44,191 nt of DNA from Saprospiraceae bacterium (GCA_020630495.1 JAHDBH010000022.1:1-44191); one strand, 5' to 3'; counted from the first letter of the stretch, positions 9,502-18,441 are shown. Notes: a model not told the origin generated them from the sequence alone. Made by a program: numbers and translations.

Positions 9502-11526
9502 ATGCACTTTCTCTATCCATCATTTCTATGGGCCCTCGGCTTGCTGGCCATTCCAATCATTATCCATCTGTTTCACTTCAGACGGTTCCGCAAGGTGTAC
9601 TTCAGCAATGTTGCGCTCCTGGATGAAATCAAAGAGGAAGTATCCGCCAGATCCAGACTCAAAAATCTGCTCGTGCTGCTCGCTCGCCTGCTCGCACTAG
9701 CCCTGCTAGTACTCGCATTTGCACAGCCAGTACTCACTGAGGACGAGCAGATAGCTACGGGAGTGGCTCACCTAGGCATCATCATCGACAATAGCTTTTC
9801 TATGACCGCAGAGAGTGATGACGTACTCTTACTCGAGCGAGCTAAGAATCGCGCAAGACAAATCATAGACGCAGCACCTGACAATCAAAGATTTACCCTC
9901 CTGACTAATGATATGGAGGCGCGTCACCAGTTCTTTCTGGACAAGGACCAGATATCTCAATACGTCGATGACATCAAAGTAAGCCCCGTACCGCTCGACT
10001 GGACTGTACTCAGCAGCAAGATGACACGTACACTCTTATCATCAGGTAGTGATAATCTGAGTGCATTTGCCATGACGGACTGGGGCATCGACGAGGAGCA
10101 GATAGAATCCTCAGCACTAGACAGCAGCGTGCAGTGGTATCTAGTCCCCATGCAAGCAGTCCAAGAATCTAATGTATCCATTGACACCGCGTGGCTCATC
10201 AGTCCCATACAGGCCAAAGGCGAAGACGTAGAGATCCTCGTCCGCATCACCAATCGCGGGGAGCAAGATCGCGAGAACATCCGCCTACGAGTAGAATATC
10301 TTGGTCAAGCCAAGCCCGTCTCCACCTTTGATCTGCCAGCTGGAGCATCCATCACAGACACCGTAAGCTTTCGCACTGCCGAAGCGGGAATCTATGACGT
10401 ACTGCTGCAGATCACGGACTATCCTGTGCAGTTTGATGATCGCTTTCACCTCAGCTTTTCTGTGCCAGATCAGCTGAGCGTACTGGTACTCCATGATGGC
10501 CAGACGGACAAGTATGTCAGGGCTGCCATAGAGAGCAGCAGTATCCTATCTCCTAGCTTTCAGAGTGTGAATAATATCTCCTACAGCAGTCTCGCTGACC
10601 ATGCACTGATCATCATGCAAGGTCTGGATGCCATCAGCACAGGTCTCTCTTCTGAGCTCAAAAGCTATATAGGCAGTGGCGGTCACGTTCTATTTATCCC
10701 CTCAGCCAGTGGCAATCTAGAGCAGTATAATAGTTTTCTTGCTTCCGTAGGCGGTGGCAGGTGGGAGCCCTTTCGGGCAAATGAGATGGAAGTCGCAAGG
10801 GTCAACACCCAAGAGGCAATTTTCAGCAATGTATTCCTCCGTACAGGTAGAAATATCAATCTACCGCGTGTACAGGCGCATTTTGGCGAAAGCCGTAAAG
10901 CTAGAGGACAACGCAGCGTCATGAGCTACAGAGATGGAGGCACATATCTCAGTCGTACACCCTATGAAGAAGGAAATCTCTTTGCGCTCACCAGTCCCCT
11001 GGATAAGAGATACAGCGACCTGGTGGCAAATGCAGAAATTTTCGTGCCCATGATCTATCGTATGGCTGTAAGCTCAGGTGCAGAGCAGCCTAGCAGCTAT
11101 ACCGTGGCGAGATCTGCCGTCATCTCTGTACCGCCCAGTACCAGTAAAGATCCCGTCTACAAGCTACGCGGACAGGGCACAGAAGTCATACCGCGAAGCA
11201 CTAGAGCTAGTGGCAGGCTGCGACTCGTAGTCGACGAAGGCCTCGAAAAAGACGGCTTCTACAGAGTGCTCCAAGCAGACGAGGAGATCAGCGGACTTGC
11301 CTACAACTATGATCGGGCTGAGAGCTCCATGATCCGTATCTCAGCTGATCGCTTAGCCAATCTTGCCCCAGATGCCGAGATCATACAAGAGAGAGACTAC
11401 AGAGCCGACTTCGGTCAGGTCATAGCGGACAGGACTACGGGTAAAGTCCTTTGGAAATGGTGCATTATCTTTGCTATCATCTTCCTATTACTCGAATCGA
11501 TCCTGCTGCGGATCTGGAAAAAATAA
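9502..11526 (+). CDS. BatA/aerotolerance N-terminal domain membrane protein with VWA-like region
   Basis: A 674-residue membrane protein. Residues 1-77 form the double-transmembrane aerotolerance N-terminal module: HFLYPSFLWALGLLAIPIIIH, then the FHFRRFRKVYFSN stretch, then a second hydrophobic segment near 55-77. A von Willebrand A-like region follows, with a D-N-S-F-S metal-site motif at residues 96-100. A large extracytoplasmic domain and a single C-terminal transmembrane helix (about 650-668) complete the protein. The family is widespread in Bacteroidota and linked to envelope integrity, but its biochemical role is not established. It heads a compact gene set, with the next start only 11 bp beyond its stop. 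From memory, BatA-domain and dihydroorotase-like genes are often neighbours in this phylum. Confidence 0.88.
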   Translation: MHFLYPSFLWALGLLAIPIIIHLFHFRRFRKVYFSNVALLDEIKEEVSARSRLKNLLVLLARLLALALLVLAFAQPVLTEDEQIATGVAHLGIIIDNSFSMTAESDDVLLLERAKNRARQIIDAAPDNQRFTLLTNDMEARHQFFLDKDQISQYVDDIKVSPVPLDWTVLSSKMTRTLLSSGSDNLSAFAMTDWGIDEEQIESSALDSSVQWYLVPMQAVQESNVSIDTAWLISPIQAKGEDVEILVRITNRGEQDRENIRLRVEYLGQAKPVSTFDLPAGASITDTVSFRTAEAGIYDVLLQITDYPVQFDDRFHLSFSVPDQLSVLVLHDGQTDKYVRAAIESSSILSPSFQSVNNISYSSLADHALIIMQGLDAISTGLSSELKSYIGSGGHVLFIPSASGNLEQYNSFLASVGGGRWEPFRANEMEVARVNTQEAIFSNVFLRTGRNINLPRVQAHFGESRKARGQRSVMSYRDGGTYLSRTPYEEGNLFALTSPLDKRYSDLVANAEIFVPMIYRMAVSSGAEQPSSYTVARSAVISVPPSTSKDPVYKLRGQGTEVIPRSTRASGRLRLVVDEGLEKDGFYRVLQADEEISGLAYNYDRAESSMIRISADRLANLAPDAEIIQERDYRADFGQVIADRTTGKVLWKWCIIFAIIFLLLESILLRIWKK

Positions 11527-11537
11527 AACACTCCGAG

Positions 11538-12818
11538 ATGAATGTGATCATAAAGAATGTCCAGATCACAGATCCCCGCAGCCCACACAATTCCAAGCGA
11601 CTCGACGTACATCTCAAGGAGGGAATCATCCATAAGATAGGTAAAGGCCTGAAGCCCAGAGCCGCACAAAAAATTAATGGTGACAGCGCTTGCCTATCAC
11701 CTGGCTGGATGGATATAGGTGTGTACTCAGGTGCTCCTGGGCATGAGCACCGCGAAGACTATCACACGCTGAGTAAGGCAGCGGCCTGCGGTGGATATAC
11801 AGACATCGCACTTTGGCCAGACACCGCCCCAGTCACCGACACAGCTGCTCTGGTGCGCAGCATAAGCGCACAGTCTTCTGCCACCCTACCCGTGAGATTG
11901 CACTCTATCGCTAGTCCAGTGTCACACTCGGAAAGTCATCAACTCAGCGAATTGCACGATCTTGCAGCGGCCGGTGCAGTGGCATTTGGCACAGGGCTTA
12001 CTAGTATAGACGACATGGACGTCATGGTGCGCATACTACAGTATCTGCGACCTACGGGTAAGGCCCTCATACATCTCGTATCGCAGCCTCGACTAGTGCC
12101 AAGCGCCCAGGTCCACGAGAGCCCTGCCACTGTAGGTATGGGACTACCAGCTATGCCATCTATAGAGGAGAGTCTCAGAGTAGATCGCGACATCTCTCTC
12201 AGTAGTCATCATGACTCATCTATACTGCTCCATGGTATCAGCGCTGCTGATAGTATCAAGCACTTGCGAGCTATCAAAAAAGCACACAGAGACTCTATAC
12301 ACAGCTCTGTAGCCGTGATGAATCTTCTCTACTGCGATGATCACCTCAGCGACTGGAATAGCTCACTCAAGGTCATCCCACCCCTCCGAGCTGAGCAAGA
12401 TATGCTAGCGCTACAGAAAGCACTTATCAGCGGCGATATAGACATGGTGATGAGCCATCACAGACCTCTCGAAGCAGAACTCAAGGACGTGCCATTTGGT
12501 GATGCGGAGTTTGGTGCAGCGACAATAGATCTTTGCTATCCACTCTTGGAGACAGCTCTGGGCAAGTCGATTTCCTCTGATAGGCTTGTAGAGGTACTTT
12601 CCATCAATCCTAGAAAGGTCACTGGCTGTCCGTCAGATATAATAGCTGAGGGTGCCCAGATCAATCTCACACTCTACTCTCGCTCCCAGAAGCGTCCATG
12701 GAAGGGTGGCACGTCACGATCCAGTAATTATCCACCCGTGAAAGCAGCAGCATTGAAAGGTGCTGTAGTCGGCACTTTTCATGGGGAAAGGATACATTTG
12801 TCAGAAGACAGACTATAG
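11538..12818 (+). CDS. dihydroorotase-like amidohydrolase, metal ligands degenerate
   Basis: A 426-residue protein with the overall layout of class I dihydroorotase: an N-terminal beta domain (MNVIIKNVQITDPRS), the SPGWMDI strand, a TIM-barrel body and the C-terminal INPRKVTG motif. The family normally has D-x-H-x-H after the PG motif. Here the corresponding stretch is DIGVYSGAPG, so both histidines are missing. The usual late aspartate segment (SDHAPH-like) is VMSHHRPL, so that aspartate is also replaced. Catalysis by the usual binuclear zinc centre is therefore doubtful. I recall similar ligand-poor paralogues annotated pyrC in other Bacteroidota. The ATG at 11538 was chosen because it opens the conserved N-terminal strand just after the preceding stop. 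Confidence 0.85.
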   Translation: MNVIIKNVQITDPRSPHNSKRLDVHLKEGIIHKIGKGLKPRAAQKINGDSACLSPGWMDIGVYSGAPGHEHREDYHTLSKAAACGGYTDIALWPDTAPVTDTAALVRSISAQSSATLPVRLHSIASPVSHSESHQLSELHDLAAAGAVAFGTGLTSIDDMDVMVRILQYLRPTGKALIHLVSQPRLVPSAQVHESPATVGMGLPAMPSIEESLRVDRDISLSSHHDSSILLHGISAADSIKHLRAIKKAHRDSIHSSVAVMNLLYCDDHLSDWNSSLKVIPPLRAEQDMLALQKALISGDIDMVMSHHRPLEAELKDVPFGDAEFGAATIDLCYPLLETALGKSISSDRLVEVLSINPRKVTGCPSDIIAEGAQINLTLYSRSQKRPWKGGTSRSSNYPPVKAAALKGAVVGTFHGERIHLSEDRL

Positions 12819-12844
12819 ACCAACTCACAATTAAACCAAGCAAC

Positions 12845-13402
12845 ATGGAAAATCACAATGCTCAGCCCTGGCTCCCCACAGCACTCAGATATGGACTTAT
12901 ACTTGGACTCTTAGCTGGTTTGGCTGGTGTAGGACTCCAACTACTTCAAGATGACCCCGTGAATCCTAAGACTTCAGCGGCGATTATAAGCCTCTTGGTA
13001 GTACTAGTGATGTTTGGAGTCAGTCTTGGCTTCAATTATAAGGCAGTAGCAGACTATCGCGATGATCTCAATGGAGGATGGATAACTCTTGGAAAGGCTT
13101 TTCTCATTGGCCTTGCCATGTACTTCATAGCGGATATGGTAGCGGCCGTTATCAATTTTCTCTACCTGTCTTTCTTACTTCCAGCAGAGGCTAAAGAAGC
13201 ACTACAGGAGGCTATAGAAGCGACGGAAGAGCGAATGGCAGATGCACCCCCTATATTGAAAAACTTCACCACAAGGGCTATGAGCTCAGCACTTAATCCT
13301 GCTTCAGCCTTTATAGGCCCATTCGTCTGGCTCATCTGGAATGCTATCAAAGCGATCATCATGGCAGCCATCACTAAGAAGGATCAGCCTCTCGGGGTCT
13401 GA
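12845..13402 (+). CDS. DUF4199 membrane protein
   Basis: A 185-residue integral membrane protein with four predicted helices. Two lie near residues 15-33 and 43-65, a third near 85-110, and the last near 155-175. A polar, alanine- and glutamate-rich loop separates helices three and four. The short loop with an NGGWITLGKAFLIG-type segment before the third helix fits DUF4199, a family nearly confined to Bacteroidota with no known activity. It lies 26 bp after the dihydroorotase-like gene and is followed after 9 bp by a second protein of the same build. Confidence 0.8.
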   Translation: MENHNAQPWLPTALRYGLILGLLAGLAGVGLQLLQDDPVNPKTSAAIISLLVVLVMFGVSLGFNYKAVADYRDDLNGGWITLGKAFLIGLAMYFIADMVAAVINFLYLSFLLPAEAKEALQEAIEATEERMADAPPILKNFTTRAMSSALNPASAFIGPFVWLIWNAIKAIIMAAITKKDQPLGV

Positions 13403-13411
13403 TAGTATCTC

Positions 13412-13879
13412 GTGGATACATCTCAGCGACATGGCCTGCTCGCAGGAGTGATGATACTCTTGCTCTACCTCTGCGTCTATCTTGTGAGAGCAGACCTATT
13501 GTTTCATCCTGCGTTGTACTTTATCAGCTTTCTACCCGTGCTGGCTATGCAGTACAAGGCTGCTCAGCAAAGCGTAGTAGCTGGTGGCACCACGAAGGAT
13601 CATCTGCGTGCTGCTTTCATTGTGTTCTGCCTATCTAGCCTTATGTACTATGTATTCATCCATGTGATACTGACCGCTGATGCACAAGCAGGTATCTACT
13701 GGCAAGAGCAGCGTATAGCACTCACCGAGCTCATCTTGGGAGACGAATTGCCTGATGAAGCGCTGGAGGATATGGTCCTACCATCTATATCCCAGTGGTT
13801 CTTTCGATTTATCTTTGGGCTGCTAGGAGGTTTCCTACTCTCCTACATCATAGCATCATTTGCCAAGACGAGAGCCTAG
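13412..13879 (+). CDS. second DUF4199-like membrane protein
   Basis: 155 residues with the same topology as its upstream neighbour: two N-terminal helices (about 8-27 and 33-48), a third near 68-90, a polar loop of about 40 residues, and a final helix near 133-150. Sequence similarity to the first copy is weak, so the family call rests on topology and position. The start is GTG at 13412, in frame with the best N-terminal helix and 9 bp after the previous stop. Its TAG stop overlaps the next gene's GTG by one base. A tandem pair of this family directly before a polyprenol-type glycosyltransferase suggests a shared membrane role, but this is inference. Confidence 0.7.
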   Translation: MDTSQRHGLLAGVMILLLYLCVYLVRADLLFHPALYFISFLPVLAMQYKAAQQSVVAGGTTKDHLRAAFIVFCLSSLMYYVFIHVILTADAQAGIYWQEQRIALTELILGDELPDEALEDMVLPSISQWFFRFIFGLLGGFLLSYIIASFAKTRA

Positions 13880-14820
13880 TGGATCTATCCATCGTAGTAC
13901 CCTTATACAATGAAGACGAGTCTCTGCCCGAGCTAGAGTCATGGATCAGGCGTGTCGCCGAGCGCGAAGGTTACGAGTATGAGATCCTCTTTATCAATGA
14001 CGGTAGCACGGATCAGAGCTGGCAAGTCATAGAAGATCTGGCTCAGAAAAACCCCTGCGTGCGCGGTGTATCCTTTCGGCGCAACTACGGCAAGTCCGCC
14101 GCGCTGCAGACAGGATTTGAGCATGCTCGCGGAGAAGTCGTCATCACCATGGACGCAGATCTCCAAGATAGTCCAGATGAGATCCCTGCTCTGATCAAAG
14201 GCATCAAAGTGGATGGCTATGACCTGGTCAGCGGCTGGAAAAAGAAACGCTATGATCCACTGACTAAGACTATTCCCACCAAGCTATTCAACGCAGCCAC
14301 AAGACGTCTCAGTGGCATCAAGCTACATGACTTTAACTGTGGGCTCAAGGCTTATCGCAACACCGTCGTAAAGAGTATAGAAGTCTACGGCGAGATGCAT
14401 CGCTACACACCTGTACTGGCCAAGATGGCCGGCTACAAGAATATCGGCGAACAAGTAGTGGAGCATCAAGCAAGAAAATATGGCTCTACCAAGTTTGGTA
14501 TGGAGCGCTTCATCAATGGATTCCTCGATTTACTGACGATTGCCTTCATCGGAAAATTTGGCAAACGGCCCATGCACTTCTTTGGAGCGGTAGGAATGCT
14601 ATTTGTGCTAGCGGGGCTAGGCATATTACTGTTTCTGGCAGGTGGCAAGATCTTTGGAGAGGCTGCTAAGATTCATGACAGACCGCTCTTCTATCTCGGT
14701 AATCTGGCGCTGATCGTGGGTTCACAGTTATTCCTCACAGGATTCTTAGCTGAGCTCATCACCCGCAATGCCGCTGATCGGAATAAGTACCTCATAGAGC
14801 AGACCGTAGGCATCTCCTGA
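13879..14820 (+). CDS. GT2 glycosyltransferase, polyprenyl-phosphate type, with two C-terminal TM helices
   Basis: A 313-residue family 2 glycosyltransferase. The N-terminus DLSIVVPLYNE is the nucleotide-binding strand, followed by NDGSTD (40-45) and the DADLQDSPDEI metal-binding stretch near 93-103. Two transmembrane helices lie near 235-258 and 270-297, and a short cytoplasmic tail follows. The layout matches the DPM1/GtrB group that loads a sugar onto undecaprenyl phosphate from a nucleotide sugar. The donor sugar cannot be told. The GTG start at 13879 overlaps the upstream stop (TAGTG). The gene overlaps the following sugar isomerase gene by one base (TGATG), so glycan synthesis or envelope modification is a likely shared role. 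Confidence 0.88.
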   Translation: MDLSIVVPLYNEDESLPELESWIRRVAEREGYEYEILFINDGSTDQSWQVIEDLAQKNPCVRGVSFRRNYGKSAALQTGFEHARGEVVITMDADLQDSPDEIPALIKGIKVDGYDLVSGWKKKRYDPLTKTIPTKLFNAATRRLSGIKLHDFNCGLKAYRNTVVKSIEVYGEMHRYTPVLAKMAGYKNIGEQVVEHQARKYGSTKFGMERFINGFLDLLTIAFIGKFGKRPMHFFGAVGMLFVLAGLGILLFLAGGKIFGEAAKIHDRPLFYLGNLALIVGSQLFLTGFLAELITRNAADRNKYLIEQTVGIS

Positions 14821-15401
14821 TGGATGAGTTTCAGCGTCAGATCAAGTCGCACATCACGGTGGCACAGTCTCTGCTCCAAGGAGACATATCAGAGTCCATG
14901 GAGGCCATTGTCAATCTCTGTGTGCAGGCTTTAGAGTCTGGAAACAAAATACTTCTCTGTGGTAATGGAGGTAGCGCTGCTGATGCCGAGCATATCGCTG
15001 GCGAACTCAGTGGCAGATTTTATCTCGATCGAAAACCACTGCCAGCCATCGCTCTCACGCTGAGCTCAGCACACCTCACAGCTGTAAGCAATGACTATGG
15101 ATACGATCAGGCCTTTGCTCGCAGCGTAGAAGCTCTAGCCACCGCTGAGGATATACTCATAAGCTACTCTACCAGTGGTAGCAGTAGCAACGTCGTCAAT
15201 GCTATGAAGCAAGCTCGCACCATGGGTCTGCACACAGTGGGATTCACAGGGAGCGATCCTCGAGACATGGCGAGTCTCTGTGATCATCTAGTGTGTATTG
15301 CTAGCCAGGACACACCTAGGATTCAGGAGATGCACATGCTGCTCGGGCACTATATGGCTGAGCAGATCGAGAGGCGCTTATTCGGCACAGATGCTTCTTA
15401 G
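14820..15401 (+). CDS. gmhA: GmhA-like sedoheptulose-7-phosphate isomerase (SIS domain)
   Basis: A 193-residue single SIS-domain protein, the usual GmhA length. It has the GNGGSAADAEH sugar-phosphate loop, ELSGRF with the conserved glutamate, STSGSSSNV as the second phosphate loop, and the C-terminal RIQEMHMLLGH helix with the zinc or catalytic histidines. GmhA interconverts sedoheptulose 7-phosphate and D-glycero-manno-heptose 7-phosphate in the first step of ADP- or GDP-heptose formation. No other heptose gene is in the window, so a related sugar phosphate substrate is possible. One-base overlap with the glycosyltransferase gene implies co-translation. Confidence 0.85.
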   Translation: MDEFQRQIKSHITVAQSLLQGDISESMEAIVNLCVQALESGNKILLCGNGGSAADAEHIAGELSGRFYLDRKPLPAIALTLSSAHLTAVSNDYGYDQAFARSVEALATAEDILISYSTSGSSSNVVNAMKQARTMGLHTVGFTGSDPRDMASLCDHLVCIASQDTPRIQEMHMLLGHYMAEQIERRLFGTDAS

Positions 15402-15466
15402 CTAGCCCATAGAATATATCTCGCTTCTGCGATCATATAGGCGGTTGACCTATCGTTACATCAGCT

Positions 15467-16030
15467 ATGAGATACACAGCCATCATTACCATGACTCTCG
15501 CCATTCTCGTAGGTGGAGCTGCTCAGCTGAGCGCTCAGATAGAGAATGCGCAAGGTGGATATAAGATAGAGCAGCAGGAAGTGCGCCCTCCACTATCTGC
15601 CATGAAAGCCGATCTGATCGATAAAGAACTAGACGCCTTCTTAGCTAGTGATACAGACGGCACAGAGCGATATTCACGGAGCTATGTGGGTAAGCCCCTT
15701 CTACTATACTTCTGGAATGAAGACTGCTCTGACTGTCAAGACCTGGCTATCTATCTACAGGATGTGGCATCTCCATGGCAAGTCCTGGGAATGTATAGTG
15801 AGCACTCGGAGACCTATACTAAGCGCATGGACGGGCAGAAACTTTCCTATCCTACCATTGGAAGTGCTAAGTTTCTGAGTGATGGCAGGTTTCTCAGTGG
15901 TCTGGGATATCCCAAGGTCTTTCTCATAGATGCAGAGGGTATAGTGCGGCAAATCATCGGTAGTGATGAGCTATCTGGTACGCCTCAGAGTAATTATCTC
16001 TACATCAGTGAAGCCTTGCAAAGTCAATGA
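15467..16030 (+). CDS. secreted thioredoxin-fold (TlpA-like) protein
   Basis: 187 residues with an N-terminal signal sequence ending near LSAQ (residue 24). A linker is followed by a thioredoxin-like domain: the strand PLLLYFWNEDCSDC carries a C-x-x-C motif (C87, C90). A cis-proline segment, GYPKVFLIDAEG, lies near residue 150, as in TlpA and thiol-disulfide reductases. It probably acts in the periplasm. The C-S-D-C pair differs from the W-C-x-x-C of classic thioredoxins, and I cannot tell whether it reduces or oxidises. Its stop overlaps the ATG of the RidA-like gene by 4 bp, so the two are translationally coupled. Confidence 0.82.
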   Translation: MRYTAIITMTLAILVGGAAQLSAQIENAQGGYKIEQQEVRPPLSAMKADLIDKELDAFLASDTDGTERYSRSYVGKPLLLYFWNEDCSDCQDLAIYLQDVASPWQVLGMYSEHSETYTKRMDGQKLSYPTIGSAKFLSDGRFLSGLGYPKVFLIDAEGIVRQIIGSDELSGTPQSNYLYISEALQSQ

Positions 16031-16416
16031 GCGATCGAATCTCATTGAGCTCAGGCAGTCCATGGGAAGAGAAGGCTGGATACTCTAGAGCTACACGTAT
16101 AGGTCCACTGATAGAGATAGCTGGAACGGTAGCTGCTGATGAAAATGGTGTGCTCCATTGCGGTGATGCTTACGCACAGAGCTGCTACGCGATAGAGAAA
16201 ATGCACAAGTACTTACGCGAACTAGGCGCTGACTACAAAGATGTGATTCGCACACGGCTCTATCTACGTCACCAGGCAGACTGGCAAGCGGTGACAAGAG
16301 CGCATGCCAAGTACTTCTCAGAATACAGACCAGTCAGCACACTGCTAGTGGTCTCAGATTTTATAGATGCAGAGGTGCTGGTCGAGATAGAGATGACCGC
16401 ATGGGTGGAATCTTGA
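16027..16416 (+). CDS. RidA/YjgF family protein lacking the catalytic arginine
   Basis: 129 residues covering the whole Rid fold. Conserved parts are IGPLIEIAGTVA near 25-36, VIRTRLYL near 73-80 and the C-terminal VLVEIEMTAW. Classical RidA deaminases have P-A-R-S before the last strand, where the arginine binds the imine acid. Here the segment is P-V-S-T, with serine 104 at the arginine position. Rid subfamilies without this arginine are not expected to hydrolyse 2-aminoacrylate, so the role is unknown. The ATGA overlap with the exported thioredoxin-like gene is odd, because this protein has no signal peptide. Confidence 0.85.
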   Translation: MSDRISLSSGSPWEEKAGYSRATRIGPLIEIAGTVAADENGVLHCGDAYAQSCYAIEKMHKYLRELGADYKDVIRTRLYLRHQADWQAVTRAHAKYFSEYRPVSTLLVVSDFIDAEVLVEIEMTAWVES

Positions 16417-16640
16417 GACACTCGTAAGATCCCTCAGCGGGACAGCAGGGCTTCTCAGGTACGTATGAGCTCTAGCCATATCAAGTCGTTCTCGCAGTAG
16501 CGACATCGGGGAAAATATCATCATAGTCGTGACTCAGCTGGCTCGCACACTCCCATACCCTAAAGCACGTATAACAATGATTGCTCAAGCCAATTGACCA
16601 TGCGCTTATCCAAGTAAATCCCCACCTTTGCGCCGCTACT

Positions 16641-17285
16641 ATGGCCTACAAGATCAAAGAATTATTTTACAGCTTTCAAGGTGAGGGTGCCCATGCTGGT
16701 AGGCCAGCGATCTTCTGCAGATTTGCAGGATGCAATCTCTGGACAGGTCGTGAAGAGGATCGAGCTACGGCGATCTGCCAGTTTTGTGATACAGACTTCT
16801 GGGGCATGGATGGTACGTATGGCGGCAAGTACAGCGCTGACGGACTCGCGGATCAGATCATGGCACTTTGGCCTGGTAGACCTGGTGAGGCCGAGATGGC
16901 ATCACCCTACATCATCATGACTGGAGGCGAGCCCGCTTTACAAATAGATGATGAGCTGATCCAAGTTCTCCATCAGCGCGGCGCGATCATCGCTATAGAA
17001 ACAAATGGCACTCTGGAGCTACCCGCAGGTATAGATTGGATCTGTGTGAGCCCAAAGGCGAACACCGACATCGTAGTAAGATCTGGTGATGAGCTGAAGC
17101 TCGTCTTCCCTCAGATCAATTGTCACCCAGAGCAATTCGCTCATCTAGACTTTAAGCACTTTTCACTCCAGCCTATGGACGGTCCCATGATCAAGCAACA
17201 CACAGCCTCGGTCATCGCTTACTGTCTAGAGCATCCGCAGTGGCGCGTGAGCCTACAGACGCACAAGTATGCTGGTGTGCGCTAG
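16641..17285 (+). CDS. queE: 7-carboxy-7-deazaguanine synthase QueE
   Basis: 214 residues. The start at 16641 opens the conserved MAYKIKELFYSFQGEG segment; an upstream in-frame ATG at 16581 adds only a tail without similarity. The cluster-binding cysteines are C31, C46 and C49, giving C-x14-C-x2-C with CNLW, GREED and CQFCDTDF. This extended loop is a known QueE variant that differs from the usual C-x3-C-x2-C. MTGGEPAL binds SAM. The enzyme converts 6-carboxytetrahydropterin to 7-carboxy-7-deazaguanine in the queuosine/preQ0 pathway. No other que gene is nearby, and no preQ1 riboswitch was seen upstream. It converges with the PD40 lipoprotein gene, 2 bp apart. Confidence 0.92.
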   Translation: MAYKIKELFYSFQGEGAHAGRPAIFCRFAGCNLWTGREEDRATAICQFCDTDFWGMDGTYGGKYSADGLADQIMALWPGRPGEAEMASPYIIMTGGEPALQIDDELIQVLHQRGAIIAIETNGTLELPAGIDWICVSPKANTDIVVRSGDELKLVFPQINCHPEQFAHLDFKHFSLQPMDGPMIKQHTASVIAYCLEHPQWRVSLQTHKYAGVR

Positions 17286-17287
17286 CC

Positions 17288-18394
17288 CTAGTCCTGCCAC
17301 TCGGCGATGAAGACATTGGTACTGCGCGTGCCGCCATTATTACGATTGCTAGAAAATGCCAGCTTGCTACCATCAGGGCTGAACATGGGAAAGCTGTCAA
17401 ACTTCTTCCCGTAAGTCACTTGCTCTAGATTGCCGCCCAGCGTATCTATCATGAAGATATTGAAGGGGAAACCCGAGTCACCGCTATGATGATTACTAGC
17501 GAATAAGATCTTATCCCCATCAGGATGAAAATATGGCGCCCAATTGGCTCCGCCCAGATCTGTCAACTGGCGCAAGTTGCTGCCATCAGCATTGCACATG
17601 TAGATCTCCATATCCGTGGGCTCGATCATATTTTGCGTAAGGAGATACTTGTAAGCATTGGCCTCATCCGTATCACGCGGTCGACCAGCTCTGAACACGA
17701 TTTTCTTACTGTCTGGACTGAAAAATGCACCGCCGTCATAGCCCAGATCATAGGTCACTCGTTGCACATCGGATCCGTCGATATTCATGGTATAGAGATC
17801 TAGATCTCCGCTCCTCAGACTGGTAAATACCACACGCTTGCCATCTGGAGATATAGTGGCTTCCGCATCATATCCTGGCGTGTCAGTGAGTTGCTTTCTT
17901 ACATTACCATCCAGTCCCGCCGTGTAGATGTCATACTCTGCGTAGATAGGCCACACATACTTCCCCCCTATCACACGTGGCGGAGCTACAGGACAGTCAG
18001 TGTGTCCGCCGTGGGTAGACGCGTAGAGAATCTCATCATCGCTAGGTAGGAAATAGGCGCAAGTAGTCCTTCCATTGCCCGTGCTTACCATAGGCGGGAT
18101 CTCTCCATCACGCTGCTCGTAGTCTGCATCCACCACGTAGATCTGGTCGCAGGATATCCCCCAGCGCTCATTAGTCGCCTGGAATACCAGCTGTGTCCCA
18201 TCAGAGTTCCAGTAGGCTTCAGCGTTATCACCATGATAAGTCATCTGCCTTACGGAACTAAAATGCTTCTCTTCACTCTTATGGATGGGATCTGGCTCAG
18301 ATTCTTGCTGCTCGGCTACCTTTGCAGTCGTTTTGCAAGAGGACAACAAATAGGCACCGATTACGATTAATACACAGTAGCTGATGGATCTCAT
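17288..18394 (-). CDS. PD40/TolB-like beta-propeller lipoprotein
   Basis: 368 residues from the ATG at 18394. The N-terminus has a lipobox, LLSSC, with the lipidated cysteine at residue 20, so it is probably anchored in a membrane. The body carries repeated PD40 (WD40-like) blades with the signatures ISPDGKRVVFTSLRSGDLDLY, FSPDSKKIVFRAGR, FHPDGDKILFASNH and FSPDGSKLAFSSNRN, as in the TolB propeller. No TolB N-terminal domain is present, so it is a stand-alone propeller, perhaps for protein or peptide binding. It is divergent from the M28 peptidase gene with 47 bp between the starts, a layout that would allow joint regulation. An alternative start at 18418 would overlap that promoter and spoil the signal sequence. 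Confidence 0.87.
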   Translation of the reverse strand: MRSISYCVLIVIGAYLLSSCKTTAKVAEQQESEPDPIHKSEEKHFSSVRQMTYHGDNAEAYWNSDGTQLVFQATNERWGISCDQIYVVDADYEQRDGEIPPMVSTGNGRTTCAYFLPSDDEILYASTHGGHTDCPVAPPRVIGGKYVWPIYAEYDIYTAGLDGNVRKQLTDTPGYDAEATISPDGKRVVFTSLRSGDLDLYTMNIDGSDVQRVTYDLGYDGGAFFSPDSKKIVFRAGRPRDTDEANAYKYLLTQNMIEPTDMEIYMCNADGSNLRQLTDLGGANWAPYFHPDGDKILFASNHHSGDSGFPFNIFMIDTLGGNLEQVTYGKKFDSFPMFSPDGSKLAFSSNRNNGGTRSTNVFIAEWQD

Positions 18395-18441
18395 ATGATT
18401 GTTTTCTCTAAGCTGCAATGATAAACATACAAGACCGTACT

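Noticed and set aside
16417-16640. preQ1 riboswitch before queE
   Set aside because: No preQ1 aptamer stem and A-rich tail near the start; the 224 bp hold no other clear element.
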